From positions 744,001 to 808,000 of the forward strand of contig CAVPTL010000008.1 in the NCBI GenBank assembly GCA_963708725.1: 64,000 nt of DNA, in the 5' to 3' direction. Below the pieces are notes generated by a model. The model ran no database searches. It was given only the letters and a program-made list of their open reading frames with translations, and was not told the DNA's origin. A program made the position numbers and the translations under genes. Below, piece by piece: positions 35,131 to 44,360 of this stretch (position 1 is the stretch's first letter; each line of letters starts with the position of its first letter). This stretch comes from CAVPTL01 sp963708725 (lineage in GTDB: Bacteria; Actinomycetota; Thermoleophilia; Gaiellales; JAICJC01).

Positions 35131-35372
35131 GTCGGCGTTCCCGCATCTGGCAATGGGTGTGTGACGTGCACACCGGTGTCTCGCCTTGGAAGTGGTTGGT
35201 GTCTCCGATCGAAGCTGCCGCGTTAGTGCTAGGAGTGACATTTGTCATTGGCAGATCGCTTCCCTGGTCGCTGTTTGTTCTCGTTGTGGGGATCACCGGG
35301 ATCCCGCCGGATGTGTACGTGCGGGGATCGAAGCGCCTCAGGGGCCAGCGTGCCACTCGCGATCGGGATTGA
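35127..35372 (+). CDS. Small membrane protein coupled to exported protein
   Basis: About 81 residues from the GTG at 35127, which overlaps the upstream TGA. Two hydrophobic segments (AAALVLGVTFVIG and SLFVLVVGITGIP) are flanked by basic ends, so it is a two-helix inner-membrane protein. It starts with VSRRSRIWQWVCDVHTG and ends with a strongly basic tail. No family recognised. Tight coupling to the preceding exported gene suggests a partner such as an immunity-like or export-assisting protein; that is inference from arrangement only. Confidence 0.6.
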   Translation: MSRRSRIWQWVCDVHTGVSPWKWLVSPIEAAALVLGVTFVIGRSLPWSLFVLVVGITGIPPDVYVRGSKRLRGQRATRDRD

Positions 35373-35492
35373 AGGACTGCCTCGTCAGGTGCAGCACTGA
35401 TTCTTGACGCGGGGCGCCCTTGCGGCTCATTACGGGGGGAGTGAGAGCGCCTCTGTACCGATGGCGCACGTCACGACGCCGCGCCGACTCCC

Positions 35493-36287
35493 TCAGGCAG
35501 GCTGAGCGGAGCTGATCTCGGGGATCAGATCGGCCACCGAGTCGATCACACGCGACGGTCGGTAGGGGAACCGATCGATCATGTCCGACGAGGTGATCCC
35601 CGACAGCACCAGAATCGTCTGGAGGCCGGCTTCCAACCCCGCCACCATATCGGTGTCCATGCGATCGCCGATCATGGCGGTCGACTCCGAGTGTGCATCG
35701 ATCGCGCGCAGCGCCTCGCGCATCATCAGCGGGTTTGGCTTGCCGATGAAGTACGGCTCGACGCCGGTCGCCTTCGAGATCAGCGCAGCCACCGATCCGG
35801 TGGCCGGCAGCACCCCATCGGGGCTCGGGCCGGTCACGTCGGGGTTGGCCGCGATAAAACGCGCTCCCCCGTTGATCAGCCGGATCGCGTGGGTGATGCG
35901 CTCAAAGCTGTAGAGCCGGGTCTCACCGAGCACCACATAGTCCGGATCACGCTCGGCCAGCACGTACCCAGCCTCGTGCAGTGCGGTGGTCAGTCCCGCC
36001 TCGCCGATGACGTAGGCGCTGCCGCCCGGCCGCTGCTGATCGAGGAAGCGCGCCGTTGCCAGTGCTGCCGTCCAGATCGACCCGGGCGGTACCTGCAGAC
36101 CACTCGCCGCGAGCCGCACTGCGAGATCGCGCGGCGTGTACACCGAGTTGTTGGTGAGCAGCAAGAACCCAAAGCCCGCATCCTGGAGCGCCCGGATGAA
36201 ATCGGCCGCGCCGGGAATTGCCCGCTCCTCGTGCACGAGCACGCCGTCCATATCGATCAGGTAGTTGGTGACTTCGCGTTGAGTCAT
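35493..36287 (-). CDS. HAD-superfamily IIA hydrolase (NagD/phosphoglycolate-type)
   Basis: A 264-residue phosphatase. HAD motif I is YLIDMDGVLV (nucleophile and general-acid Asp), motif II is LLLTNNSVYTPRD, a C2A cap lies in the middle, and motifs III/IV are FIGKPNPLMM and AMIGDRMDTDMVAGLEAGL. IIA members dephosphorylate small phosphorylated metabolites such as nucleotides, 4-nitrophenyl phosphate or glycolate phosphate. It follows the LigD-type gene by 30 bases on the same strand; no functional link is evident. Confidence 0.92.
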   Translation of the reverse strand: MTQREVTNYLIDMDGVLVHEERAIPGAADFIRALQDAGFGFLLLTNNSVYTPRDLAVRLAASGLQVPPGSIWTAALATARFLDQQRPGGSAYVIGEAGLTTALHEAGYVLAERDPDYVVLGETRLYSFERITHAIRLINGGARFIAANPDVTGPSPDGVLPATGSVAALISKATGVEPYFIGKPNPLMMREALRAIDAHSESTAMIGDRMDTDMVAGLEAGLQTILVLSGITSSDMIDRFPYRPSRVIDSVADLIPEISSAQPA

Positions 36288-36317
36288 GCGGGACCGGATG
36301 ATAACCGCCGATCCCGC

Positions 36318-37307
36318 TCAGCCGGGCGGTGGGGCGCGATTCGGCTCTGACTCCGACTTGGGGAAGTGCGGCGGCCACGGTGCATCCTGGAGGCCCGATG
36401 CCTCGTCGGCCCGCGCCAGCTCCAGCAGGCTCTCGATCGAGCCCGCGTGGGCGTCGATGCCGGCCGACGGATCGCCTCGGCGAGCAACCAGTTGCGGCAC
36501 GGTATCGAGTCGCAGTTCTTCGGGTTCGACATCGGGAACCTCGTCCCACTCAAGCGGGCACGACACCCGCGCGTCGGCCACCGGACGCACCGAGTAGGCC
36601 GACGCCACCGTCCGGTCGCGAGCGTTTTGGTTGTAGTCGAGGAACACCCCATGGCGCTCCTTCTTCCACCATTTGCTGGTGGCCAGGCCCTCGCCGCGGC
36701 GCTCGATCTCGCGCGCGATCGCAAGCGCCGCCCGGCGCACCTCGACAAACCCGTGCTCGGGGATGATCCGCACATTGATGTGGATGCCGCGCGATCCGGA
36801 GGTCTTCGGAAACCCGGTGAGGCCGTGTTCCTCCAGCAACTCCTTGACCATCATCGCCACCGTACGCACGTCGGCGAAGGGGATTCCCGGCGTCGGGTCG
36901 AGGTCGATGCGAAGCTCGTCGGGATGGTCGAGATCGGCCCGCCGCACCGGCCAGGGGTTGAAGTCGATCACGCCCAGGTTCACCGCCCAGGCGAGATGGG
37001 CCGCGTCGTTTGCGACCAGTTCCTCGGCGCTGCGGCCGCTGGGGAAGTGCACGACGGCAGTCTGCAGCCAGTCGGGAGCCCCCTTTGGCACCCGTTTTTG
37101 GAAGAAGAACTTGCCCGCCGCCCCATCCACGAACCGCTTCAGCGTGGTGGGCCGCTCCTGGAGGTGGTTCACGACCTGATCGGCCATCGTCACGTAGTAC
37201 TGGACGACCTCGCGCTTGGTGAATCCGGCCTCCGGAAAGTAGACCTTCTGTGGATTCGAAACGCGGATCATGCGGCCCGCCGCCTCGAGTTCGATCGCTT
37301 CAGCCAT
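36318..37307 (-). CDS. Stand-alone LigD-type DNA polymerase/primase domain
   Basis: A 329-residue archaeo-eukaryotic-primase-like protein. Metal-binding DELRIDLDPTPG is the catalytic DxD, SGSRGIHI is the nucleotide-binding motif, and LSNPQKVYFPEAGFTKREVV-like VSNPQKVYFPEAGFTKRE opens the domain. These match the polymerase domain of bacterial LigD, which fills gaps and adds ribonucleotides during Ku-dependent end joining. Neither a ligase nor a nuclease domain is fused, and no ku gene is in the window, so partners must be elsewhere or the protein works alone. The C-terminal 35 residues are Pro/Glu-rich. Confidence 0.92.
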   Translation of the reverse strand: MAEAIELEAAGRMIRVSNPQKVYFPEAGFTKREVVQYYVTMADQVVNHLQERPTTLKRFVDGAAGKFFFQKRVPKGAPDWLQTAVVHFPSGRSAEELVANDAAHLAWAVNLGVIDFNPWPVRRADLDHPDELRIDLDPTPGIPFADVRTVAMMVKELLEEHGLTGFPKTSGSRGIHINVRIIPEHGFVEVRRAALAIAREIERRGEGLATSKWWKKERHGVFLDYNQNARDRTVASAYSVRPVADARVSCPLEWDEVPDVEPEELRLDTVPQLVARRGDPSAGIDAHAGSIESLLELARADEASGLQDAPWPPHFPKSESEPNRAPPPG

Positions 37308-37385
37308 GGGGTTGAAGTCTAGGGTGGGGTGTCAACTCCCTGCGCGGGGCTCATGTGGCGTACGGCACACGCCGATGGAGTCCTC

Positions 37386-39155
37386 ATGGCGTTGGATCCG
37401 TCAGGGCTGCCTCCGGCTGGGACCGGAGGGTCGAACAACACTGTCGACGTGCTGCGGCGCGTCGCGGCGACCGCGGCCGTCCACATCTACGAGATGGAGT
37501 ACCTCGAGGATGGGCGGTACGTGTGCAACGAGTTCATCGGGGAGGGCCTCGAGAGCCTGCTCGGCCCGCTCCCCGAAGGCCATGACGAGGAGGAGGCCTG
37601 GGAGAACGCCGTGCATCCCGACGATCACGCCGCCTATCTCGCCTTCAACGAGGCCCTCCGCCAGGGCCGTCCCATGGAGCTCGAATACCGGCTGGTCGGC
37701 TTCGACCGCCGCACGCGCTGGGTGTGGGATCGAGCCCGCCCGCGATTTACCCAGGGCCGTCTCCTGGTCGAGGGCATCGTCACCGACGTGACCGACCGGC
37801 ACGAGGCTGGTGAAGCGCTGGCCGACGCTCAGCGAAAGCTCGCCCACCTCGCCTACCACGACCCGCTCACCGATCTGCCGAACCGGCTCAAATTCTCCGA
37901 GCAGCTCGAGCGCACCCTCGCAGAGGCGGAGCGCAACGACGCCGCTGCCGCCGTGCTGTTCGTCGATGTGGATGACTTCAAACTGGTCAACGACAGCCTC
38001 GGCCATGCCGTCGGCGACGAGCTTCTCCGTACGCTGGCAGGACGGCTGCAACAGGCCGTCAGGCAGGGCGACATGGTCGCCCGGCTCGGCGGCGACGAGT
38101 TCCTGGTGCTGCTCTCGATGCCCGGCGAGAGCGACACCAGCATCGTGCGTTCGGCCGCCGAGGAGACCGCCGCACGGATCCGTGCCATCGTGTCGCGACC
38201 CGCCGAGGCCGGTGGCGTGGAGGTGTTCGTGTCGGCCAGTGTCGGCATTGCCCTGTTCCCGCAGGACGCCACGGTGGGCGAGGAGTTGCTGAAACACGCC
38301 GACATCGAGATGTACCGAGCCAAGCAGGTTGGCCGTGAGAGCCAGCGAGCCGCCGTTCGCGACTCGGACGAGGCCACCGATCGGCTGGCGGTCGCAGGCC
38401 GCCTGCGTGGGGCGGTCGAACGCGGCGAGATGGTGCTCAACTATCAGCCGATCGTTGCCCTCGATTCCGGAGCGATCATGGGCGTCGAGGCGCTGATCCG
38501 CTGGAACGATCCCGTGCGCGGCCTGGTGCAGCCGGCCGACTTCATCCCCGTTGCCGAGCGCACCGGCGCGATCGGTGGCATCTCCGACTGGGTGGTCGAA
38601 ACCGCCCTGGTACAGGAACGGGCATGGCGAGCCGCTGGAATGGATCTGTTCGTCTCGGTCAACCTGCCGCCGATCCTGTGGCGGCCAAAGGCGATGCGGC
38701 GTGTGATCGACACGATCGAAAGCTACGGACTCGACCCCAGCCGGCTGATGATCGAGATCACCGAGACCGCCGCCACCGCCGATTCGGAAGGTGTCGAGCC
38801 GATGTTGGCCGATCTCCAGCGGCGAGGCCTTGGTATCGCGATCGACGATTTTGGCACCGGCCACTCGTCGCTCGGGCGGCTCAACCACATTTCAGTGACG
38901 ACGATCAAGATCGATCGCTCGTTCGTGACCGGGCTGCCGGCGGATCCAAGCTCGGTGGCGGTCGTCGACAGCGTCATCAAACTCTCTCGGAACCTCGGTC
39001 TCACACCGCTGGCAGAGGGAGTCGAAACCGAGGGCCAGCGCCGATTCCTCTCCGCGCATGGGTGTGCACTGGGCCAGGGCTTTCTGTTCAGCCCTGCGGT
39101 GCCCGCCGATCAGATCGAACTGCTGGTACGGCGTCAGCGCCCGATGGCCGCCTGA
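37386..39155 (+). CDS. PAS-GGDEF-EAL cyclic-di-GMP turnover protein
   Basis: About 589 residues. An N-terminal PAS-like sensor (HIYEMEYLEDGRYVCNEFIGEG to EGIVTDVTDRHEA) precedes a GGDEF domain with intact RLGGDEFLVLL (about residue 236) and KLVNDSLGHAVGDELL. An EAL domain with GVEALIRWND, ENxxE-equivalent IEITETA and DDFGTGHSS follows. Both catalytic sets look intact, so it could make or degrade c-di-GMP. No membrane helix is visible, so it is cytoplasmic. ATG 37386 is preferred because GGAG lies five bases upstream; a GTG at 37329 lacks this. Divergent from the LigD-type gene. Confidence 0.9.
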   Translation: MALDPSGLPPAGTGGSNNTVDVLRRVAATAAVHIYEMEYLEDGRYVCNEFIGEGLESLLGPLPEGHDEEEAWENAVHPDDHAAYLAFNEALRQGRPMELEYRLVGFDRRTRWVWDRARPRFTQGRLLVEGIVTDVTDRHEAGEALADAQRKLAHLAYHDPLTDLPNRLKFSEQLERTLAEAERNDAAAAVLFVDVDDFKLVNDSLGHAVGDELLRTLAGRLQQAVRQGDMVARLGGDEFLVLLSMPGESDTSIVRSAAEETAARIRAIVSRPAEAGGVEVFVSASVGIALFPQDATVGEELLKHADIEMYRAKQVGRESQRAAVRDSDEATDRLAVAGRLRGAVERGEMVLNYQPIVALDSGAIMGVEALIRWNDPVRGLVQPADFIPVAERTGAIGGISDWVVETALVQERAWRAAGMDLFVSVNLPPILWRPKAMRRVIDTIESYGLDPSRLMIEITETAATADSEGVEPMLADLQRRGLGIAIDDFGTGHSSLGRLNHISVTTIKIDRSFVTGLPADPSSVAVVDSVIKLSRNLGLTPLAEGVETEGQRRFLSAHGCALGQGFLFSPAVPADQIELLVRRQRPMAA

Positions 39156-39156
39156 G

Positions 39157-41100
39157 TCAGCGGCTGCGCGGCGGGCAGTGCTTGGTGAGGAACTTCGTGA
39201 CCCGCGCCAGCCGGTGCTCGCGCCGGTCGGGACGCATGGTCGCCATCATCACGTGCTTGCCACCCGGGTAGAGCACCATCTCCACGTCGTGGCCGCGCTC
39301 GCGCAGGGCGACAAACAGCTGCTGGTTATCGTCGAGCGGGCACACTCGATCGGCCTCGCCCTGGAGCATGAGCACCGGCGCGGTGATCGCGTTTGCAAGC
39401 CTCAGCGGAGATGAGCGCCACAGCTCCTTCTGACGCGTGATCACCGGCCCGTAGCCGATGGCGCGGTCATAGCCGGGGCCGATGCTGGATGTCCCGTGCG
39501 CGCTCGACATGCTCGCCACGCCGTTCTCCGACACGATCGCGCAGAACCGTTCGGGCGCGGCACCGGCCAGCCAATTGACCGCCCAGCCACCGTAGGAGAG
39601 CCCCATCGCGGCGACCCGCTTGGGGTCGGCGATACCGGCGTCGATCGCCCAGTCGAGGCTGGTGACCAGGTCGTCGGCGTCGGGGCCGCCCCACTTGCCC
39701 TGAATTGGCTTGATCCACTCTCGACCGTACCCGCACGAGCCCCGGATGTTGGGGAGCAGGACGCGATAGCCGAGCTCGACCAGCGCCCAACCGTCCAGCT
39801 CGGGAGTGGGCCCGTGAGCGCCGTACGGTCCGCCGTGGGGAGACAGCACCATCGCGCCCGGGCCGCGCGCGTTGGCCGGTTCGAGCACGAACGACGGGAT
39901 CCCGCCGGCGTCGACCTCGGTGATCCGCGGCGCGGCATACCGGCGCAGCCACGCGCCGCCGTTTCGCGTGAGCTTTCGCAGGCCGTCGGGTTCGACGGCG
40001 AACACCTCGGGCGGGTAGGCGTCGTCGCAGGCGGTGGTGACGACGCGGCCTCCACCGGCGGCGATCCCCGTGATGGTGGTGTCGCCTTCCGAGAGCGGCG
40101 CGGCATCGCCGTCGACCGTCACGCGCCAGACCTCGTCTCGCCCGCGACGGTTGATGACCACGACAAGCGACTCGTCGTTCTCCCAGATCGGCCCGCCGCT
40201 CGATTCGACCCGCCAGTCGTGAAGGTCGGAGCAAAACGCGATCGTGACAGGCAGGTCGAGCTTGCCCGTGAGGCTGCGTAGCTCCCCGCCACTGGTTCGC
40301 AGATACAGCTCCGGCTCGGCGTAGTCAGGCGCGTACTGCGTGTCGACGCCGACGAACGCGAGCGTGCGCCCGTCGGGTGACCAGGTGGGAGAGGATGCGG
40401 TACCGGCCAGCTTCACCAACTCACGCACGCGGCCGCCCTTCACGCTGACCTGGTGGATCGAGGCGTTTGGGTCGACGTCTGGCAACGGCCCCGTGGCCGC
40501 CACGAACACGAGTTTTTGACCCGACGGATGCCAGGCGGCGGCGGAGACGTCGTAGTCGCCCCTGGTGAGTTCTCGGGCGCGGGCGCCGGGTCGCGCGGCC
40601 ACCACGTACAGGTGGTAGCGATAGTCGAGCACGCCGCTGTCGTCGCGCCAATCGATGGCACGGATCTCGCGGGCGACCTCGTCCTTTGGGTTCCCGGCGA
40701 GAAACCGCGGGTCGCCGGCCGCTGCGATGAATGCGATCGACCGTCCGTCGGGAGAGAACACCGGCGATGACATCGACTCGTGGCGACCGCCGCACACCAA
40801 CTCCGCCTCGCCACCGTCGATGCGCATCACGTACAGGTGATCCTCCTCGTCGGGGCCGCGATCCGAAAAGAACGCGATCGTGCGCGAGTCGGGTGCAAAT
40901 ACCGGAGAGGAGTCCTCCCACAGGCCGTGGGTGAGCTGTCGGGCCCGGCCGCCGCGATACGGCACCAGCCACAGATTTGTCTGGTAGCGGTTGGCGGCGA
41001 CCGTCCTTCGGGTGTAGACCACCCACTCGCCGTCGGGCGAGACGATCGAGCCGCCGATCGCGACCTGTCGGCGCACGATGTTGGATCCCAGCTTTGTCAC
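39157..41100 (-). CDS. S9 family serine peptidase (dipeptidyl/acylaminoacyl peptidase type)
   Basis: About 647 residues. The N-terminal two-thirds is a beta-propeller with TolB-like blades (SPDGEWVVYTRR, FAPDSRTIAFFSDRG, FSPDGRSIAFI, WSPDGRTLAFV). The C-terminal alpha/beta-hydrolase has the Ser in GLSYGGWAVN, Asp in GEADRVCPLDDNQQ and His in PGGKHVMMA. The oxyanion HGGPYGAHG is also present. No signal peptide, so it acts on peptides in the cytoplasm. GTG 41100 begins where propeller homology starts; sequence upstream in that frame looks antisense to the nfuA-like gene. Convergent with the GGDEF-EAL gene, stops one base apart. Confidence 0.9.
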   Translation of the reverse strand: MTKLGSNIVRRQVAIGGSIVSPDGEWVVYTRRTVAANRYQTNLWLVPYRGGRARQLTHGLWEDSSPVFAPDSRTIAFFSDRGPDEEDHLYVMRIDGGEAELVCGGRHESMSSPVFSPDGRSIAFIAAAGDPRFLAGNPKDEVAREIRAIDWRDDSGVLDYRYHLYVVAARPGARARELTRGDYDVSAAAWHPSGQKLVFVAATGPLPDVDPNASIHQVSVKGGRVRELVKLAGTASSPTWSPDGRTLAFVGVDTQYAPDYAEPELYLRTSGGELRSLTGKLDLPVTIAFCSDLHDWRVESSGGPIWENDESLVVVINRRGRDEVWRVTVDGDAAPLSEGDTTITGIAAGGGRVVTTACDDAYPPEVFAVEPDGLRKLTRNGGAWLRRYAAPRITEVDAGGIPSFVLEPANARGPGAMVLSPHGGPYGAHGPTPELDGWALVELGYRVLLPNIRGSCGYGREWIKPIQGKWGGPDADDLVTSLDWAIDAGIADPKRVAAMGLSYGGWAVNWLAGAAPERFCAIVSENGVASMSSAHGTSSIGPGYDRAIGYGPVITRQKELWRSSPLRLANAITAPVLMLQGEADRVCPLDDNQQLFVALRERGHDVEMVLYPGGKHVMMATMRPDRREHRLARVTKFLTKHCPPRSR

Positions 41101-41154
41101 GGACGCGGATGCTACCGATCCGGAGGGGGCCTCTGCGTTCGCTACCGTACGTGT

Positions 41155-41781
41155 ATGGACACGGTTCTGACTGTCACCGACGAAGCTGTCGAGAAGATCC
41201 TGCTGGTGCGCGACCGCGAGGACGACGCCGGCGATCTGTCGCTGTGGATCGAGGTGACCGGCGTCGATGCGTTCGGCAAGTTCGGCTACGACCTGTGGCT
41301 CGCTCCCGCCAGCGATGCTGTCGAAGGTGACGCGATCGAGTCCCACGGCGGGGTCAAGTTCACGATCCCGCGCGCCAGCGTCGAGGCTCTCCGCGGCGCA
41401 ACTCTTGATCGTCAGGGCGATCTGGCCACCGGCGGGCTGGTGATCCAGCCGGCGCACCCGCTCGGCGCGGGCACCGAGGGCGTCGCTCCTCCCGCCGAGC
41501 TCGACGGCGACACCGCAGCGCGGGTCGGGTGGGTGCTCGATCACCACATCAATCCCGCGATCGCCGCACACGGCGGCACCGCTCGGCTCGACCGGGTCGA
41601 GGGCACTGTCGCCTATCTCCAGCTGGGCGGGGCGTGTCAGGGATGCGGCATGGTGGCGGCGACGCTGGGCGACGGTGTGCGAGCCGCGCTACGAGATCTC
41701 GTACCAGAAATCACAGAGATCGCGGACGTGACCGATCACGCGTCGGGTACCAACCCGTACTACGACCCCACGCACGCGTAG
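41155..41781 (+). CDS. NfuA-like iron-sulfur cluster carrier
   Basis: A 208-residue protein. The first about 110 residues resemble an A-type (HesB/IscA) carrier domain but lack its cysteines. The C-terminal NifU domain begins at VGWVLDHHINPAIAAHGG and contains GACQGCGMVAATL, the CxxC that holds a 4Fe-4S cluster between two subunits. This is the NfuA arrangement, which delivers clusters to apo-proteins. ATG 41155 lies six bases after TACCGT, so the mRNA may be nearly leaderless. Divergent from the S9 peptidase gene with overlapping upstream regions. Confidence 0.87.
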   Translation: MDTVLTVTDEAVEKILLVRDREDDAGDLSLWIEVTGVDAFGKFGYDLWLAPASDAVEGDAIESHGGVKFTIPRASVEALRGATLDRQGDLATGGLVIQPAHPLGAGTEGVAPPAELDGDTAARVGWVLDHHINPAIAAHGGTARLDRVEGTVAYLQLGGACQGCGMVAATLGDGVRAALRDLVPEITEIADVTDHASGTNPYYDPTHA

Positions 41782-41839
41782 TCCCAAACCGGACGTTCAG
41801 TTAAAGAACTGGCGCCGCGCCGCCGATGCGACTGGGGAA

Positions 41840-44360
41840 ATGCGTTCCCACCATCGCTCCAAAGCGCTGTTCGAGCTCGCCCGCGCGCTGCAAATCCGTG
41901 CGCGACCCGGCCGCCGTCGCTGCCGTGTTCGGCGCTCGTGCCCATCAGTTTTCGAACGGCCGGATGTCGCTCTGGCATTGGGATTGTGAACGCGGCGTAT
42001 TGCGCGAGCGGGGAAATCAGTACGAGACCGAGCGCGTGGTCGATCAGTTTCCCAACCGATCGCGGGCGCTCGAGTCTGGCCGCCCGCTGCGGTCGGACGG
42101 GCTGCTCCTGCTGCCGCTCTCAAGTGGCGGACAGGTGAAGGGCCTGATCGAGGTCGAAGGGGCTTCGGACGGCGAGATCGCCTCGGGCGGTATGCAGCCC
42201 TGGCACGCGCTTGCAAGCGTGGTTGCGGCCTCGCTCGAGAACGCCGAGCAGTTTGAGCGGCTCCAGCAGACGGAATCGCGGTTTCGCTCGCTGGTCGAGC
42301 AGACGCCCGCGGTCACCTACCTCGACACCGCGATCACCGGTGAGCCGGTGTACGTCAGCCCGCAGCTGGAAGAGCTGTTTTCGGTGCCGGTGGAGGAGTG
42401 GCTCGAGGGCAACGACGGCTGGGGAAAGCGAGTCCACCCGGATGATCGCGAGGCGACCACGACCGGATACCAGCAGGCTGTCGCGAGCGGCGATCCCTAC
42501 CGATGTGAATACCGGCTGATCGGCACCGACGGTGTGGAGCGGTGGCTGCGCGACGAGGCGGTTACCGTCGTCGACGATCGCGGCGAGCCGTCGCTCGTGC
42601 AGGGCGTGATCTACGACGTGACCGAGCGAAAGCTTGCTGAGCAACGCTATCTCGAGGCCGAGGAGCGCTATCGGATCCTGGTCGAGCAGCTGCCGCTTGC
42701 GATCTATATCGATGCGCTCGACGAGAAGGCGACGTCGATCTACAACAGCCCCCAGAACGCCGAGATCAGCGGGTACTCCCACGAGCAGTGGCAGTCCGAT
42801 CCCGACCTGTTCGAAAAGACGCTCCACCCCGACGATCGAGCCTGGGTGATGGAGGGCTTCGAACGCGCCCGCGTCTCGGGAGAACCGTTCGTCGCCGACT
42901 ATCGGATCGTGCGGCCCGACGGGACGATCGTGTGGCTCCACGACGAGTCGGTGGTGGTCGCAGGGCATGACGGCGAGCCCGGCTACCGGCAGGGGTATCT
43001 GCTCGATATCTCTCGCAGCAAGGAGGCCGAGGAGCGGCTTTCGCACCTGGCCTACCACGACGCCCTCACCAACCTTCCCAACCGCGCGATGTTCCGCGAG
43101 CACCTCGAGATCGCACTGGCCCGCGCCGAGCGATCCGGACGCGGGGTCGCCGTGCTGTTCGTCGACCTCGACGACTTCAAGCTCGTCAACGACAGCTTCG
43201 GGCATGGCGCCGGGGATGAGCTCTTGATCGAGGTGGCCGATCGCCTGCGAACCGCCACCCGCGACACCGACGTGGTCGCACGGCAGGGCGGCGACGAGTT
43301 CCTGATCCTCGTGGCCGACCTCACCGTCGGTGGCGCCGACGAGGAGTTCGACATCGCCGAGCTGGCGCTCTCGGTCGCCGAGCAGCTGCGGCTTGCGCTG
43401 GCCCAGCCCTTCCACCTGGCCGACACTGAGATCTACTGCTCGGGATCGGTCGGGATCAGCCTGTTCCCGGTGGACGCCGCCGACGGTGAGAGCCTTTTGA
43501 AGCACGCCGACATCGCGATGTACCGCGCGAAGGAGCGCGGGCGCGACGGCCACCACCTGTACCAGCGCGAAGGCGGCGACGCGATGGCGCGGTTGTCGAT
43601 GGCCGGACGCCTGCGACGCGCGATCGACCGCGAGCAGTTCGTGCTCTACTACCAGCCGCTGGTCGACCTCACGACCAACGACGTGGTCGGCGTCGAGGCG
43701 CTGATCAGGTGGGCCGACGGTGAGCGCGGCATGGTCATGCCCAACTCGTTCATCCCGCTGGCCGAGCGCACCGGCATGATCGCCCCGATCTCGGAATGGG
43801 TCATCAACGAGGCCTGCCGTCAGGGCGCAGTGTGGCGCAACATGGGGCTCGACCTGTACGTCTCGGTCAACCTCCCGCCCGTGTTCTGGCAGCCGACCGC
43901 GATGCGCACGGTGCTCGAGACGATCGAGTCGTTCGGACTCTCGCCTGACCGCATGATGGTGGAGCTGACGGAGTCGGCGGTGATGCAAAACCATCGCGCT
44001 TCTGAGCCGATCATCGCCGAGCTGCACGAGCGCGGCCTGCGGCTGGCGATCGACGATTTCGGCACCGGGCACTCGTCTCTCGGCCGTCTGCATCAGATGG
44101 CGGTGACCACGCTCAAGATCGACCGCTCGTTCATCTTCGACCTGCCGCACGATCACAGCGCCGATGTGCTGGTGTCGACCATGATCGCGCTCGCCGACGG
44201 GTTGGGATTGCAGGCGCTCGCCGAGGGCATCGAGACCGACGCCCAGCGGCGCTGGCTGGTCGATCACGGCTGCCCGCTGGGGCAGGGATTCTTCTTCTCA
44301 CGCCCCGTACCGGCCGACCAGATCGCCGGCCTCTACCACCGTTTCAGCGACGCAGCCTGA
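41840..44360 (+). CDS. GAF-PAS-PAS-GGDEF-EAL cyclic-di-GMP protein, start-proximal frameshift
   Basis: From GAF-like sequence (SLWHWDCERGVLRERG to GLIEVEGASDG), two PAS domains follow (FRSLVEQTPAVTYLDT and YRILVEQLPLAIYIDA), then GGDEF (RQGGDEFLILVA) and EAL (GVEALIRWAD, DDFGTGHSS), all motifs intact. The frame is open upstream to an ATG at 41826, but that N-terminus is Cys/Ser/Pro-rich and atypical. In the adjacent frame, ATG 41840 gives RSKALFELARALQIR, which joins to DPAAVAAVFGA once one G (about 41900) is skipped. So the true start is probably 41840 with a single-base error, giving about 840 residues. A redundant pair with the 37386 gene, but with different sensors. Confidence 0.85.

Noticed and set aside
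42120..44267. 715-residue frame antisense to the second GGDEF-EAL gene
   Set aside because: Shadow of a strong coding sequence; no motif and no ribosome site.
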